A stretch of DNA of 48,342 bases from Bacillota bacterium (GTDB taxonomy: Bacteria; Bacillota; Bacilli; Paenibacillales; NBRC-103111). The position numbers were made by a program, and so were the translations under genes. The DNA lies in the NCBI GenBank assembly GCA_023393235.1, contig JAEWMH010000091.1, forward strand, positions 1 through 48,342. The letters are read 5' to 3'. Under the pieces are notes generated by a model. It ran no database searches. It saw nothing but the letters and a program-made list of their open reading frames with translations, and was not told where the DNA came from. Below are positions 32,839 to 40,101 of the stretch, one piece after another (position 1 is the first letter of the stretch; each line of letters begins with the position of its first letter).

Positions 32839-34353
32839 CTACGCCTTTTGCGGCTCAAGAACAACCTGCTCCGCTGGAGCGGAGGGGCCTTTTTTATGCT
32901 TGCGGATGAAGAAGGCAACGGGAATGGCCGCGGCGGCAATACATGTGGCGATCAGATATACGTCGTCCACACCCATAGTGACGGCGGACATCTGAATTTG
33001 CACCTTATCCCGCAAGCCCCCTGCTGCCAGCTCTTGGGCATGGGTAGCCGAACGGCTGCTCATAATGGCGGTAAATATCGCAATAGCAAAGGAGCCGAAT
33101 GCGCTCCGTGTCCAGTTATTGATGGACGAGGCATGACCGGAAAGCTCCTTCGGAATCTGCTCCATGCCATAGTTGCTGGCCGGCATCATCGTAAGGCCAA
33201 TCCCCAAACTGCGGACAACCATGCACCACAGCAGATAGCTGTGAGGCGTATTAACGGACAGCCAGCTTAACGGAAGCGAACCCAGCGCCACCATGGACAG
33301 CCCGATAATCGTGAGGACCCGCGGCCCTACCTTGCCGTACAGCTTGCCGACGAAAGGCATGGAGATGGCCATAGCCAAGGAGGAAGGAAGCAGGATCAGC
33401 CCGGCGTCCATGGGCGAAACCCCCTGGATGTTCTGCAGGAATACGGGAGTCATCATCATGCCGGAATAGAGGCTGATGTTGAGAATACAGGTAATCACCA
33501 GCGCCATCGTATAACGTCCGCTGCGGAATACCCGGAGATTCAGCAGCGGAGACTTGGCAGTCAGCTCCCTCCACAGGAACAGCCCCAGTATGGCGAAGCC
33601 TCCGATCAATAGCGACAGCGTACCGGCAGAGGTCCAGCCCCATGCCCGGCCCTGGGACAGCGCGATCAGGATGGAAGCGGAGCTGGCGATAACCGTAATA
33701 AAGCCGATGCCGTCAAAGGATTGGGGAACCTTCATCCGGTAATAAGGCATAAACAGCTGCACCATAATAATGGCAATGATTCCGATGGGCAGGTTCATCC
33801 AGAAGATCCAGTGCCAGGACACATGCTCCAGAATCCAGCCGGAGAGAGTCGGGCCGATTGCAGGGGCCAGCATAGCGGAGGCCGACCAGATGCCGATGGC
33901 CACTGCCTGCTTTTCCCGGGGGATAACCTGATAAATCACCGCCATGGCGGAAGGCACGATAACACCGCAGAATACCCCTTGCAGTGTCCGGAAAGCAATC
34001 AGGGTCGCGACAGTGTTGGACAACGCGCAGAATACGGAAGCCAAAGTAAACCCCGCCAAGCTGAATACGTACAACCGCTTATAGCTGAACCGTTCGCCGA
34101 AATAGCCGGTTACCGGAGCAATGGTGCCCATAGCCAGCATAAAGCCGGTCATAACCCACTGGATGGTGTTCAGGTCAGTGTTGAAGTCCCGCTGCAAAAC
34201 GGGAAGCGCAATATTAATGGTGCTGGAAGCCAACGTGGAGAAGAAGCTTCCGAAGAACAGGGCGATCATAATCGGCCAAAATGCTTCGCTGTGGGCAGCG
34301 GCCTGATCTGTTCCGGGAGCTCCTTTGCCAAGGGCTTGTTTTTTTGAGGACAT
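32839..34353 (-). CDS. DHA2-family (EmrB/QacA type) drug efflux MFS transporter
   Basis: 504 residues, ATG at 34353 after AAGGAGAGG. About 14 membrane segments are seen. Typical DHA2 sequences are present: LASSTINIALPVLQRDF in TM1, the WVMTGFMLAMGTIAPVTG segment, motif A-like GYFGERFSYKRLY after TM2, and motif C-like GPTLSGWILEHVSWHWIFW after TM5. These proton-driven pumps export lipophilic drugs or cell-made compounds. The divergent PadR gene and two PadR-type operators between them point to ligand-induced expression. The substrate is unknown. Confidence 0.93.
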   Translation of the reverse strand: MSSKKQALGKGAPGTDQAAAHSEAFWPIMIALFFGSFFSTLASSTINIALPVLQRDFNTDLNTIQWVMTGFMLAMGTIAPVTGYFGERFSYKRLYVFSLAGFTLASVFCALSNTVATLIAFRTLQGVFCGVIVPSAMAVIYQVIPREKQAVAIGIWSASAMLAPAIGPTLSGWILEHVSWHWIFWMNLPIGIIAIIMVQLFMPYYRMKVPQSFDGIGFITVIASSASILIALSQGRAWGWTSAGTLSLLIGGFAILGLFLWRELTAKSPLLNLRVFRSGRYTMALVITCILNISLYSGMMMTPVFLQNIQGVSPMDAGLILLPSSLAMAISMPFVGKLYGKVGPRVLTIIGLSMVALGSLPLSWLSVNTPHSYLLWCMVVRSLGIGLTMMPASNYGMEQIPKELSGHASSINNWTRSAFGSFAIAIFTAIMSSRSATHAQELAAGGLRDKVQIQMSAVTMGVDDVYLIATCIAAAAIPVAFFIRKHKKGPSAPAEQVVLEPQKA

Positions 34354-34369
34354 ACGGTTTTACCTCTCC

Positions 34370-34398
34370 TTGTCTTTATGTCTGTTTTTACATATAAT
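34370..34398 (+). promoter_or_regulatory. padR-family gene promoter with PadR operator in the spacer
   Basis: -35 TTGTCT (34370-34375), 17-bp spacer, -10 TATAAT (34393-34398). The palindrome TATGT-N8-ACATA (34377-34394) fills the spacer exactly. This is the ATGT-N8-ACAT form bound by PadR and LmrR-type repressors. It also lies 24 bp before the start of the divergent pump gene, so one bound repressor could block both. Confidence 0.8.
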
Positions 34399-34429
34399 GA
34401 ATGAAGACTATGTTACACCTGCCCGATCG

Positions 34430-34449
34430 ATATGTCAAACAAAACATAT
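34430..34449. promoter_or_regulatory. Second PadR operator in the regulator leader
   Basis: ATATGT-N8-ACATAT, a palindrome with identical geometry to the first, ends two bases before the GGGAGG ribosome site of the regulator gene. The two sites are 53 bp apart (about five helical turns). Confidence 0.72.
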
Positions 34450-34461
34450 AGGGAGGAATCC

Positions 34462-35022
34462 ATGAATAAGCTGTCCTACGGCCTCCTCAGCCTTATTGCT
34501 GTGGAGCCTTGTACGGGATACGATCTCACCCAGCGGATTCAGCTGTTTTGGAACGCCAACCACAGCCAGATTTATCCGCTGCTGGCCCAACTGGAGGAAA
34601 AGGGTCTTGTCCGCTTCACCCTGGTCCCCCAAACCGATAAGCCGGACAAAAAAGTGTATACCATCACTCCGGAAGGGAAGGATGCCGTACAGCAGTGGAT
34701 TACCGAACCTACGGATAACCCGGTGGTACGGGATGAATTTGCGTTGAAAATCTTCAGCCTGTTCCTCGTGGATAAACCAGCGGTCCGCGGTCTGCTGGAG
34801 GAAAAAATGCGGCTCCTCGACGATAGGCTTGCCAGGCTGCATAAGCGGCTTCAGCAGTTGGCGGAGCGCCGGGAACCGGGTGCTGAGCTTTATGACCTGA
34901 CCTCCCCCATGTTCGGAGCGCAAATTCTTATTGAGAAATCCATTGCTACCAAACACGCGGAGCGGGAATGGTGCCTGAGCATTCTGCAGAGGCTGGAGGA
35001 GCAGGGAAAAGAATCGTTGTAG
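34462..35022 (+). CDS. PadR-family transcriptional repressor
   Basis: 186 residues. ATG at 34462 follows GGGAGG; an in-frame ATG at 34432 lies in the operator with no ribosome site. The N-terminal winged helix (MNKLSYGLLSLIAVEPCTGYDL, then SQIYPLLAQLEEKGLVR and KKVYTITPEGKDAVQQW) is classical PadR. The C-terminal 100 residues form the alpha-helical dimer domain (PadR C-terminal/Vir type). Divergent from the DHA2 pump, it should repress the pump and itself through the two TATGT-N8-ACATA sites and be released by a pump substrate. Confidence 0.93.
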   Translation: MNKLSYGLLSLIAVEPCTGYDLTQRIQLFWNANHSQIYPLLAQLEEKGLVRFTLVPQTDKPDKKVYTITPEGKDAVQQWITEPTDNPVVRDEFALKIFSLFLVDKPAVRGLLEEKMRLLDDRLARLHKRLQQLAERREPGAELYDLTSPMFGAQILIEKSIATKHAEREWCLSILQRLEEQGKESL

Positions 35023-35056
35023 TCATTCACCAGCACTCCTCTTTAAAGACAAAACA

Positions 35057-35093
35057 AGACCCATCGGGAACACATACCCGGCGGGTCTTTTTT
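35057..35093. terminator. Bidirectional terminator between padR-type gene and DUF1836 gene
   Basis: AGACCC (35057-35062) pairs with GGGTCT (35083-35088), with an inner CGGG/CCCG stem, followed by TTTTTT on the + strand. On the minus strand the stem is followed by TTGTTTTG. Confidence 0.85.
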
Positions 35094-35099
35094 ATTGCG

Positions 35100-35876
35100 C
35101 TACAGATTCTGCAAAAACATGGAGGCTTGGAAATAACGCTTGGCCAAGCTTTGAAAATATGCCGTCTGCACGGACAGCATGGCGATAACCATACAGTTGC
35201 GGACTGCCTCCCGCTCCGGCGGGGAGAGCTCCGGCAGAGACGCCGCGAAGTCGTCGGCTTTCTTTTTGACCAGAGCCTCCATCAGGTGATCATGCTTGAA
35301 GTCCCGTCCCGCTGATCCCGGGAGGTCCAGCACCTGGTCATTGTTGGGGTCTAGCTCCTCGAACAAGCCCGAATACGCGGCATAGAAATCCACCGGGTGG
35401 ATCAGATCGTCGGCATCGCTGTCACAATGGCGGAAGACCCGCAGCAGCAGCCGCCGGATGGATTCCAGATCCAACGCAGCCCGCAGGTCCTCAATAATGA
35501 AGAGAATCGCGGCTTGCTGGAAGGAGTATTTTTTGCCCAGGCGGGGTGACCCGATGATTTCCTTCAGGTCCCGTTTCACCCAGTTCTGCACAGCAGTGAC
35601 GGCAAAATGGTTGTATTCGATCTGCCCCCCTAGGGCCACAATATCACTAAGCGACAGCCCCGCCTCCTGGGCCGGGTTAATCTCCATTACCTTGGCCAGA
35701 ATCGGCGAGATGGACGCGCCCACATATGCATCAAAGGAGCGGCTCTCGCCCGGCTGCTCCCGCCGCGACTTGAGCCATACCTCCCGGAGGATGGCTTTGG
35801 GGGATTTTCCGGGCTGCCCGGTGAGGCTGATAAGCAGCTGGGACATGTCTTTGCGGGTTAATTGAAAGGTTTCCAT
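35100..35876 (-). CDS. DUF1836 protein, putative MerR-like DNA-binding regulator
   Basis: 258 residues. ATG at 35876 has GGAGGGG 6 bp upstream; the ATG at 35918 lies in the -10 box. The core matches DUF1836: SPILAKVMEINPAQEAGLSL, then SDIVALGGQIEYNHFAVTAV and QNWVKRDLKEIIGSPRLGKK, a MerR-type helix-turn-helix and wing, followed by helices (FQQAAILFIIEDLRAALDLE). The C-terminal half is helical and variable. The family has no established function. A perfect palindrome AGTTCATATGAACT over its own start site, and a near-copy before the divergent CNNM/CorC gene, suggest that it regulates itself and that neighbour. Confidence 0.85.
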   Translation of the reverse strand: METFQLTRKDMSQLLISLTGQPGKSPKAILREVWLKSRREQPGESRSFDAYVGASISPILAKVMEINPAQEAGLSLSDIVALGGQIEYNHFAVTAVQNWVKRDLKEIIGSPRLGKKYSFQQAAILFIIEDLRAALDLESIRRLLLRVFRHCDSDADDLIHPVDFYAAYSGLFEELDPNNDQVLDLPGSAGRDFKHDHLMEALVKKKADDFAASLPELSPPEREAVRNCMVIAMLSVQTAYFQSLAKRYFQASMFLQNL

Positions 35877-35901
35877 CAGAATCCCCTCCATTTCCATTTC
35901 A

Positions 35902-35945
35902 AGTTCATATGAACTCATATTACGACGGAGTCCGTGAATTGTAAA
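35902..35945 (-). promoter_or_regulatory. DUF1836 gene promoter with palindromic operator
   Basis: Minus strand: -35 TTTACA (35945-35940), 17-bp spacer, -10 TAATAT (35922-35917). The 14-bp perfect palindrome AGTTCATATGAACT (35902-35915) covers the expected start near 35910, a repressor position. Confidence 0.68.
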
Positions 35946-36068
35946 GAACGGGGGTGAGGCTTTGCCAGGTCTGCCCTGACCTGCCCTAACCGGGGCTATT
36001 CTGCCCTATTTGGGTCGTTCCGGGGGATTTCGGACATTGAGCCTCTGTTACATTTCCTGATAATATAG

Positions 36069-36087
36069 GTTCATAAGAACTTATAAT
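36069..36087 (+). promoter_or_regulatory. GTTCATAAGAAC operator abutting a -10 box of the CNNM/CorC gene
   Basis: GTTCATAAGAAC (36069-36080), differing by one base from the palindrome at 35902-35915, sits just before a TATAAT (36082-36087). No good -35 is seen, so the site occupies the place of the -35/spacer. Looser half-sites GTTCAT (36094) and ATTCAT (36107) follow. Confidence 0.6.
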
Positions 36088-36145
36088 GTGTAAGTTCATG
36101 ATATAAATTCATTTTATATCAAATCCATCAGATGGGAGTTTGTCC

Positions 36146-37432
36146 ATGATCGTCGTGAATCTTCTAGCAGTCGCATTCCTGATTCTCGCCACAGCCTTCT
36201 TTGTGGGAACGGAATTCGCCGTAATCCGGCTGCGCGCCAGCCGGGTTGACCAATTGGTGATGGAGGGCAAGAAGAACGCCCTGGCCGTTAAGCAAATCAC
36301 CTCCAACTTGGATGGTTATCTTTCCGCCTGCCAATTGGGTATTACCATCACCGCCCTGATCCTTGGTTGGTTGGGCGAGCCTACCGTAGAAAAAATTCTT
36401 CATCCCGTATTTGAGCGTTATGATTTCCTCCATGACATAAGCGGAATACTTTCCATCGTCATCGCCTTTGTTTTCATTACCTTCTTGCATGTCGTATTGG
36501 GAGAACTGGCCCCTAAGACACTGGCCATTCACAAAGCGGAGGCCATCAGCTTCCTGGTAGCGAAGCCCATTATTTTCTTCTATAAAGCCATGTACCCGTT
36601 TATCTGGGCCTTGAACGGCTCTGCCAACTGGATTGTGCGTCTTTTCGGCATGAAGCCTGCCAAGGAGCATGAAGAAGCCCACTCGGAGGAAGAACTGCGC
36701 CTGATCCTGGCGGAGAGTTACGAAAGCGGCAAGATCAACCAGGCCGAATACGGTTATGTAACCCGCATTTTCAACTTTGACGAGCTGCTTGCCCGTGAAA
36801 TTATGGTGCCGCGGACAGACATGGTTTGTGTGGATCTGGACGTAGAGCGCAAATTCAATCTGCGGGTGATGAAAAAAGAGCAGTACACCCGTATCCCCGT
36901 TATGGCCGGGGACAAGGACCATATTCTTGGTTTTATCAATACCAAGCAATTATTTATGCAGCTGAACGATGATCCCAACCTGGATATCTCAACCCTGGTC
37001 CAGCCGGTGCTTTCCGTCTCGGAATCCATTCCGATCAAGAGCCTGCTCCAGCGGATGCAGCAGCAGCAGATCCACATGGCCATCCTGGTAGACGAATACG
37101 GCGGAACCTCCGGTCTGATTACCATTGAAGATATTCTCGAGGAGATTGTCGGGGAAATCCGGGATGAATTCGACGCCGAGGAAAAGGCAGACATCACCCG
37201 CATCGGTGAGCAGCATTATGTGGTGGACGGCAAGCTGACCCTGGACCGGGTGAACGACCTGCTGAACATCCATCTGGAAAGCGATGAGCTGGATACCATC
37301 GGCGGCTGGCTGTACACCAACCAGCCCACCATCAAAAAAGGCGGCGAATGGATGTTTAACGGGATTAAATTTACCGTCCGCGAAATGGACCGCCACCGCA
37401 TCCGCCGCGTGGAGATTCTCAAAGTTCATTAA
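36146..37432 (+). CDS. CNNM/CorC-type (hemolysin C family) membrane protein with CBS pair
   Basis: 428 residues. ATG at 36146 follows GGGAG; a TTG at 36140 is in frame but has poor spacing. Layout: CNNM (DUF21) transmembrane domain about 1-190 with FVGTEFAVIRLR and CQLGITITALILGWLGEPTVE; two CBS domains about 205-335 (MVPRTDMVCVDLD, YGGTSGLITIEDILEEIVGE); CorC/HlyC C-terminal domain about 345-425 (VDGKLTLDRVNDLL). Proteins of this family are linked to Mg2+ efflux (MpfA in S. aureus, YhdP/YugS in Bacillus). The upstream palindrome shared with the divergent DUF1836 gene suggests special regulation. Confidence 0.93.
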   Translation: MIVVNLLAVAFLILATAFFVGTEFAVIRLRASRVDQLVMEGKKNALAVKQITSNLDGYLSACQLGITITALILGWLGEPTVEKILHPVFERYDFLHDISGILSIVIAFVFITFLHVVLGELAPKTLAIHKAEAISFLVAKPIIFFYKAMYPFIWALNGSANWIVRLFGMKPAKEHEEAHSEEELRLILAESYESGKINQAEYGYVTRIFNFDELLAREIMVPRTDMVCVDLDVERKFNLRVMKKEQYTRIPVMAGDKDHILGFINTKQLFMQLNDDPNLDISTLVQPVLSVSESIPIKSLLQRMQQQQIHMAILVDEYGGTSGLITIEDILEEIVGEIRDEFDAEEKADITRIGEQHYVVDGKLTLDRVNDLLNIHLESDELDTIGGWLYTNQPTIKKGGEWMFNGIKFTVREMDRHRIRRVEILKVH

Positions 37433-37450
37433 TGATTGGGACAGCAAAAC

Positions 37451-37486
37451 AAACAGCCTCAGGCATTTAGCCTGAGGCTGTTTTTT
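37451..37486. terminator. Bidirectional terminator between convergent genes
   Basis: CAGCCTCAGGC (37454-37464) pairs perfectly with GCCTGAGGCTG (37470-37480), then TTTTTT. The minus strand reads TTTGTTTTG after the stem, so it can also serve the DUF554 gene. Confidence 0.92.
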
Positions 37487-37494
37487 ATGCACCG

Positions 37495-38199
37495 TCAGCC
37501 AAAATAGCTGACCAGCGGCACCAATAGAGCAGCCACTACAACAGAAGGCAGCAGATTGGCCACATTGATTTTCTTAATTTCCAGTATGTTCAAACCGATG
37601 CCGATGATCAGAATGCCGCCCACAGAGGTTACCTCCGCGGTAATGGCGTCCAGCATCCCCGGGCTGATAAACGACGTAATCAGCGTGGCCGACAGAGCGA
37701 TAGCCCCTTGGTACACAAGAACCGGAAGCGAGGAGAACAGCACCCCCACCCCCAGGGTGGAGGCAAAAATAATCGCCGAAAATCCGTCCAGCATGGATTT
37801 GGTGTACAGCATGTCATGATTCAGACGGACACCGCTGTCGATAGATCCGAGAATAGCCATGGCTCCCACGCAGTAAATCAGCGTCGTGGTTACGAATCCC
37901 ACCGCCACCTTCCCCTTGGCCCGGCTTCCTACCAAACGCTCCAGCTGGCCACCCAGCTTTTCCAGCCCCCGCTCCACCTGCAGCAGCTCGCCCAGCACAC
38001 CTCCGATCACCAGACTTCCGATAACGATCAGCAAATTGCTGGTTTTAAACGCCATCATCAGCCCCTGCACGGAAACCGCCAGACCCAGCCCCTGCATAAC
38101 CGTAGACTTGATGCCTTGGGACAGCCTCGGCAGCGCCAGCCCCAGAATGCCTCCCAGAATAATTGCAAACGTGTTAACCAATGTCCCCCACAGTACCAT
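37495..38199 (-). CDS. DUF554 (YdfK/YqgA-type) membrane protein
   Basis: 234 residues, ATG at 38199 with GGAG 7 bp upstream. Six to seven hydrophobic segments. Characteristic stretches are WGTLVNTFAIILGGILGL at the N-terminus, GSLVIGGVLGELLQVE, TTTLIYCVGAMAILGSIDSG and MLDGFSAIIFASTLGVGVLF. The DUF554 family is widespread and assumed to be a transporter, with no established substrate. It stands alone between a shared terminator and a divergent lipid operon. Confidence 0.9.
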   Translation of the reverse strand: MVLWGTLVNTFAIILGGILGLALPRLSQGIKSTVMQGLGLAVSVQGLMMAFKTSNLLIVIGSLVIGGVLGELLQVERGLEKLGGQLERLVGSRAKGKVAVGFVTTTLIYCVGAMAILGSIDSGVRLNHDMLYTKSMLDGFSAIIFASTLGVGVLFSSLPVLVYQGAIALSATLITSFISPGMLDAITAEVTSVGGILIIGIGLNILEIKKINVANLLPSVVVAALLVPLVSYFG

Positions 38200-38251
38200 A
38201 ACCGCTCTCCGACCCTCTCCCGCTTCCGACTGCGCCTGTAATGTTCAACTG

Positions 38252-38282
38252 TATAATGCATTCATTATAACCGGGCGGTCAA
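38252..38282. promoter_or_regulatory. Divergent -10 pair forming an inverted repeat
   Basis: TATAATG (38252-38258) and CATTATA (38263-38269) are inverted arms 4 bp apart, giving a TATAAT box on each strand. On the minus strand TTGACC (38282-38277) lies 18 bp from CATTAT. These probably drive the DUF554 gene and the acyltransferase operon, but exact assignments are unclear. Confidence 0.4.
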
Positions 38283-38398
38283 GCCCTGGGAACCTACACA
38301 ATAACTTAACCTGGCGCATATCCCGGCTTTACGAAGCCTTGCTACGATAAATTCCAGTAAAGCTGCATTTCCACCCCCGCGCGAAAGGTGTGAGATGA

Positions 38399-39169
38399 AT
38401 GACAGAACAGACGAATGCCGCCTTGAGCCTCCGGCGTCTTACAGCAGGCCCGGCCCGGACGGACGGTGATGTGGAAGGAGCACTGCGCCTGCGTTACCAG
38501 GTGTTTGCCGAGGAAGAAAAGAACCTGCGTCTGTATAATCCGGAAGGTTTGGAAACGGATCGGTATGACAAATATTGCGATCATCTGGTGGTGAAGGATG
38601 AGGATTCCGGACAGGTGGTAGGCACCTACCGGCTGCTGCCCGGTCCAAGGGCGGCTCTGCATGGGGGATTTTATTCGGAGAGCGAGTTCGATCTGGCAGA
38701 CTACCGCCCTTGGATGCGTGAAACCCTTGAGCTGGGACGCAGCTGCGTCCACCCGGATTACCGCAGCGGCAGAGCCATCCGCCTGCTGTGGGAGGAGATT
38801 CTTCGCTATGCCGACAATGGTGGTTTTTCCCGTCTGGTGGGATGCGCCAGTGTCCATTCCCGTACCCGTGACGAAATGCTGGAGACCTACTCCCTGCTGC
38901 ATAAAAGAGGCGTTATAACTGACCGGTACGGCATCAGGCCGCTGGATACACATACCATTCCAGGTTTATCTCCGGTGGAATTAACGGCTTCTGAGGAGGA
39001 GCTGTTCCGGCGGCTGCCTCCTCTGGTTAAGGGCTACCAATGGCTGGGTGCGGAAATCGGGGGCGCCCCTGCCTACGATGCCCTGTTCGACACCGTGGAC
39101 TACTTTGTCATTCTGGAGAAGGCCCGCATCTCCCGCCGTTACCTCCGCCTGCTCCAAGGAGGCGTTTAG
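38399..39169 (+). CDS. OlsB-like GNAT N-acyltransferase
   Basis: 256 residues, ATG at 38399 after AAGGTG. It belongs to the Acetyltransf_5/OlsB type of GNAT proteins: LRLRYQVFAEEE, DHLVVKDEDSGQVVGTYRL, and the signature ETLELGRSCVHPDYRSG followed by LLWEEILRYA. OlsB moves a 3-hydroxyacyl group from acyl carrier protein to the amino group of ornithine to make lyso-ornithine lipid; relatives act on other amines. The next gene, an LpxL-like acyltransferase 2 bp downstream, would add the second acyl chain, so the pair is a candidate aminolipid synthesis system. The amine acceptor is not predictable. Confidence 0.88.
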   Translation: MTEQTNAALSLRRLTAGPARTDGDVEGALRLRYQVFAEEEKNLRLYNPEGLETDRYDKYCDHLVVKDEDSGQVVGTYRLLPGPRAALHGGFYSESEFDLADYRPWMRETLELGRSCVHPDYRSGRAIRLLWEEILRYADNGGFSRLVGCASVHSRTRDEMLETYSLLHKRGVITDRYGIRPLDTHTIPGLSPVELTASEEELFRRLPPLVKGYQWLGAEIGGAPAYDALFDTVDYFVILEKARISRRYLRLLQGGV

Positions 39170-39171
39170 CC

Positions 39172-40098
39172 ATGTACCAAACCATCGCCCTGCTGACCCG
39201 GCTGCAGCAGGCGCAGGGTCCGGGACCCGTGCTGCTCCGCAGGGCACTGGGCAAACCGGCGCCGCTGCTGCTGCCAGGGGCCGCGTTGGCTCTGCAGGCC
39301 CTTCTGCGCGGGCAAACCGCAATGATCCGCCGCAATATGGCGGAGCTGCTGCCCGCAGAAGGGCGCACCGCTGCGGAGCAGCAGGCTTACGTCAGCACCT
39401 GTGTAAGCGGATTTTACCGGCATGCCGCCCGAACCCTGTACGAATTGCTGGCGGCGGAAACACTGCTGCCCTCCGGCCGGGCGGACGTCCGCCTGGAAGG
39501 CGAACGCCATCTGGCTGGAGCCTTGAAACAGGGCAAGGGGGCTATTCTGTACGCGCCCCATACCGGAAACTTCTTTTACGGCTATTGGCGCCTGTCCAGA
39601 TTCTATCCCTGCTTGACCGTCGCCACCGCCTCTGACCCGGAGCTGGCCCCCTTGTACCGGAGCTTCCAACGGTTGGGCTGTCCGGGACTGGATTATGACG
39701 AAACCCCGCCCCTGCAGCTGGTCCGGAGGCTCAGGCGCCATTTGGAGGGCGGAGGAGTTCTATTGCTCCTTGGGGATTTTTACCGGCCAGAGTTTCCCCC
39801 AGCCCGCCTGTTGGGCAAAGCCACCAGCTTGCCCGCCGGGGCCGCCAAGCTGGGGCTGGAGCTGGGCACGCCAGTTGTGCCGGCCCGCTGTGTCCGGGAG
39901 GCTGACCATACCCACCGTTTGGTTATGGAGGAACCGGTGCAGCTCCGGGAGCGCTTTGGTCCCAGGGAGCAGACAGACGCGGCGGCCTTCCTGAATCTGC
40001 TTCTGGAAAAGCAGCTGCTCAAGAACCCGGAGCAGTGGTTTTATTGGTTCAACGCCCATGAACGGTTTGCCGGGAACTCCCGGCGGGAAGGAGAATAA
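39172..40098 (+). CDS. LpxL/HtrB-like lysophospholipid acyltransferase family protein
   Basis: 308 residues. ATG at 39172, 2 bp after the previous stop, has AGGAGG 9 bp upstream. The LpxL-like (PF03279) pattern is seen: MIRRNMAELLP near 50, GKGAILYAPHTGNFFYGYW, VLLLLGDFYRPEFPPARLLGK, LPAGAAKLGLELGTPVVPAR and NPEQWFYWFNAH at the end. The usual catalytic HX4(D/E) is here HTGNFF, so the acid is replaced by Phe. Gram-positives make no lipid A, so the likely job is a second acylation after the OlsB-like enzyme. Membrane association through the N-terminal hydrophobic region is expected. Confidence 0.87.
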   Translation: MYQTIALLTRLQQAQGPGPVLLRRALGKPAPLLLPGAALALQALLRGQTAMIRRNMAELLPAEGRTAAEQQAYVSTCVSGFYRHAARTLYELLAAETLLPSGRADVRLEGERHLAGALKQGKGAILYAPHTGNFFYGYWRLSRFYPCLTVATASDPELAPLYRSFQRLGCPGLDYDETPPLQLVRRLRRHLEGGGVLLLLGDFYRPEFPPARLLGKATSLPAGAAKLGLELGTPVVPARCVREADHTHRLVMEEPVQLRERFGPREQTDAAAFLNLLLEKQLLKNPEQWFYWFNAHERFAGNSRREGE

Positions 40099-40101
40099 TT
40101 C

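Noticed and set aside
35902..36080. LexA (SOS) box for the GTTCATATGAAC palindromes
   Set aside because: The Bacillus LexA site is GAAC-N4-GTTC; here the arms are in the opposite order (GTTC-N4-GAAC), and the neighbours are not SOS genes.
39040..39171. Extended N-terminus (from 39040) for the LpxL-like protein
   Set aside because: It would overlap the acyltransferase gene by 130 bp; the ATG at 39172 has a perfect AGGAGG and gives the normal family length.
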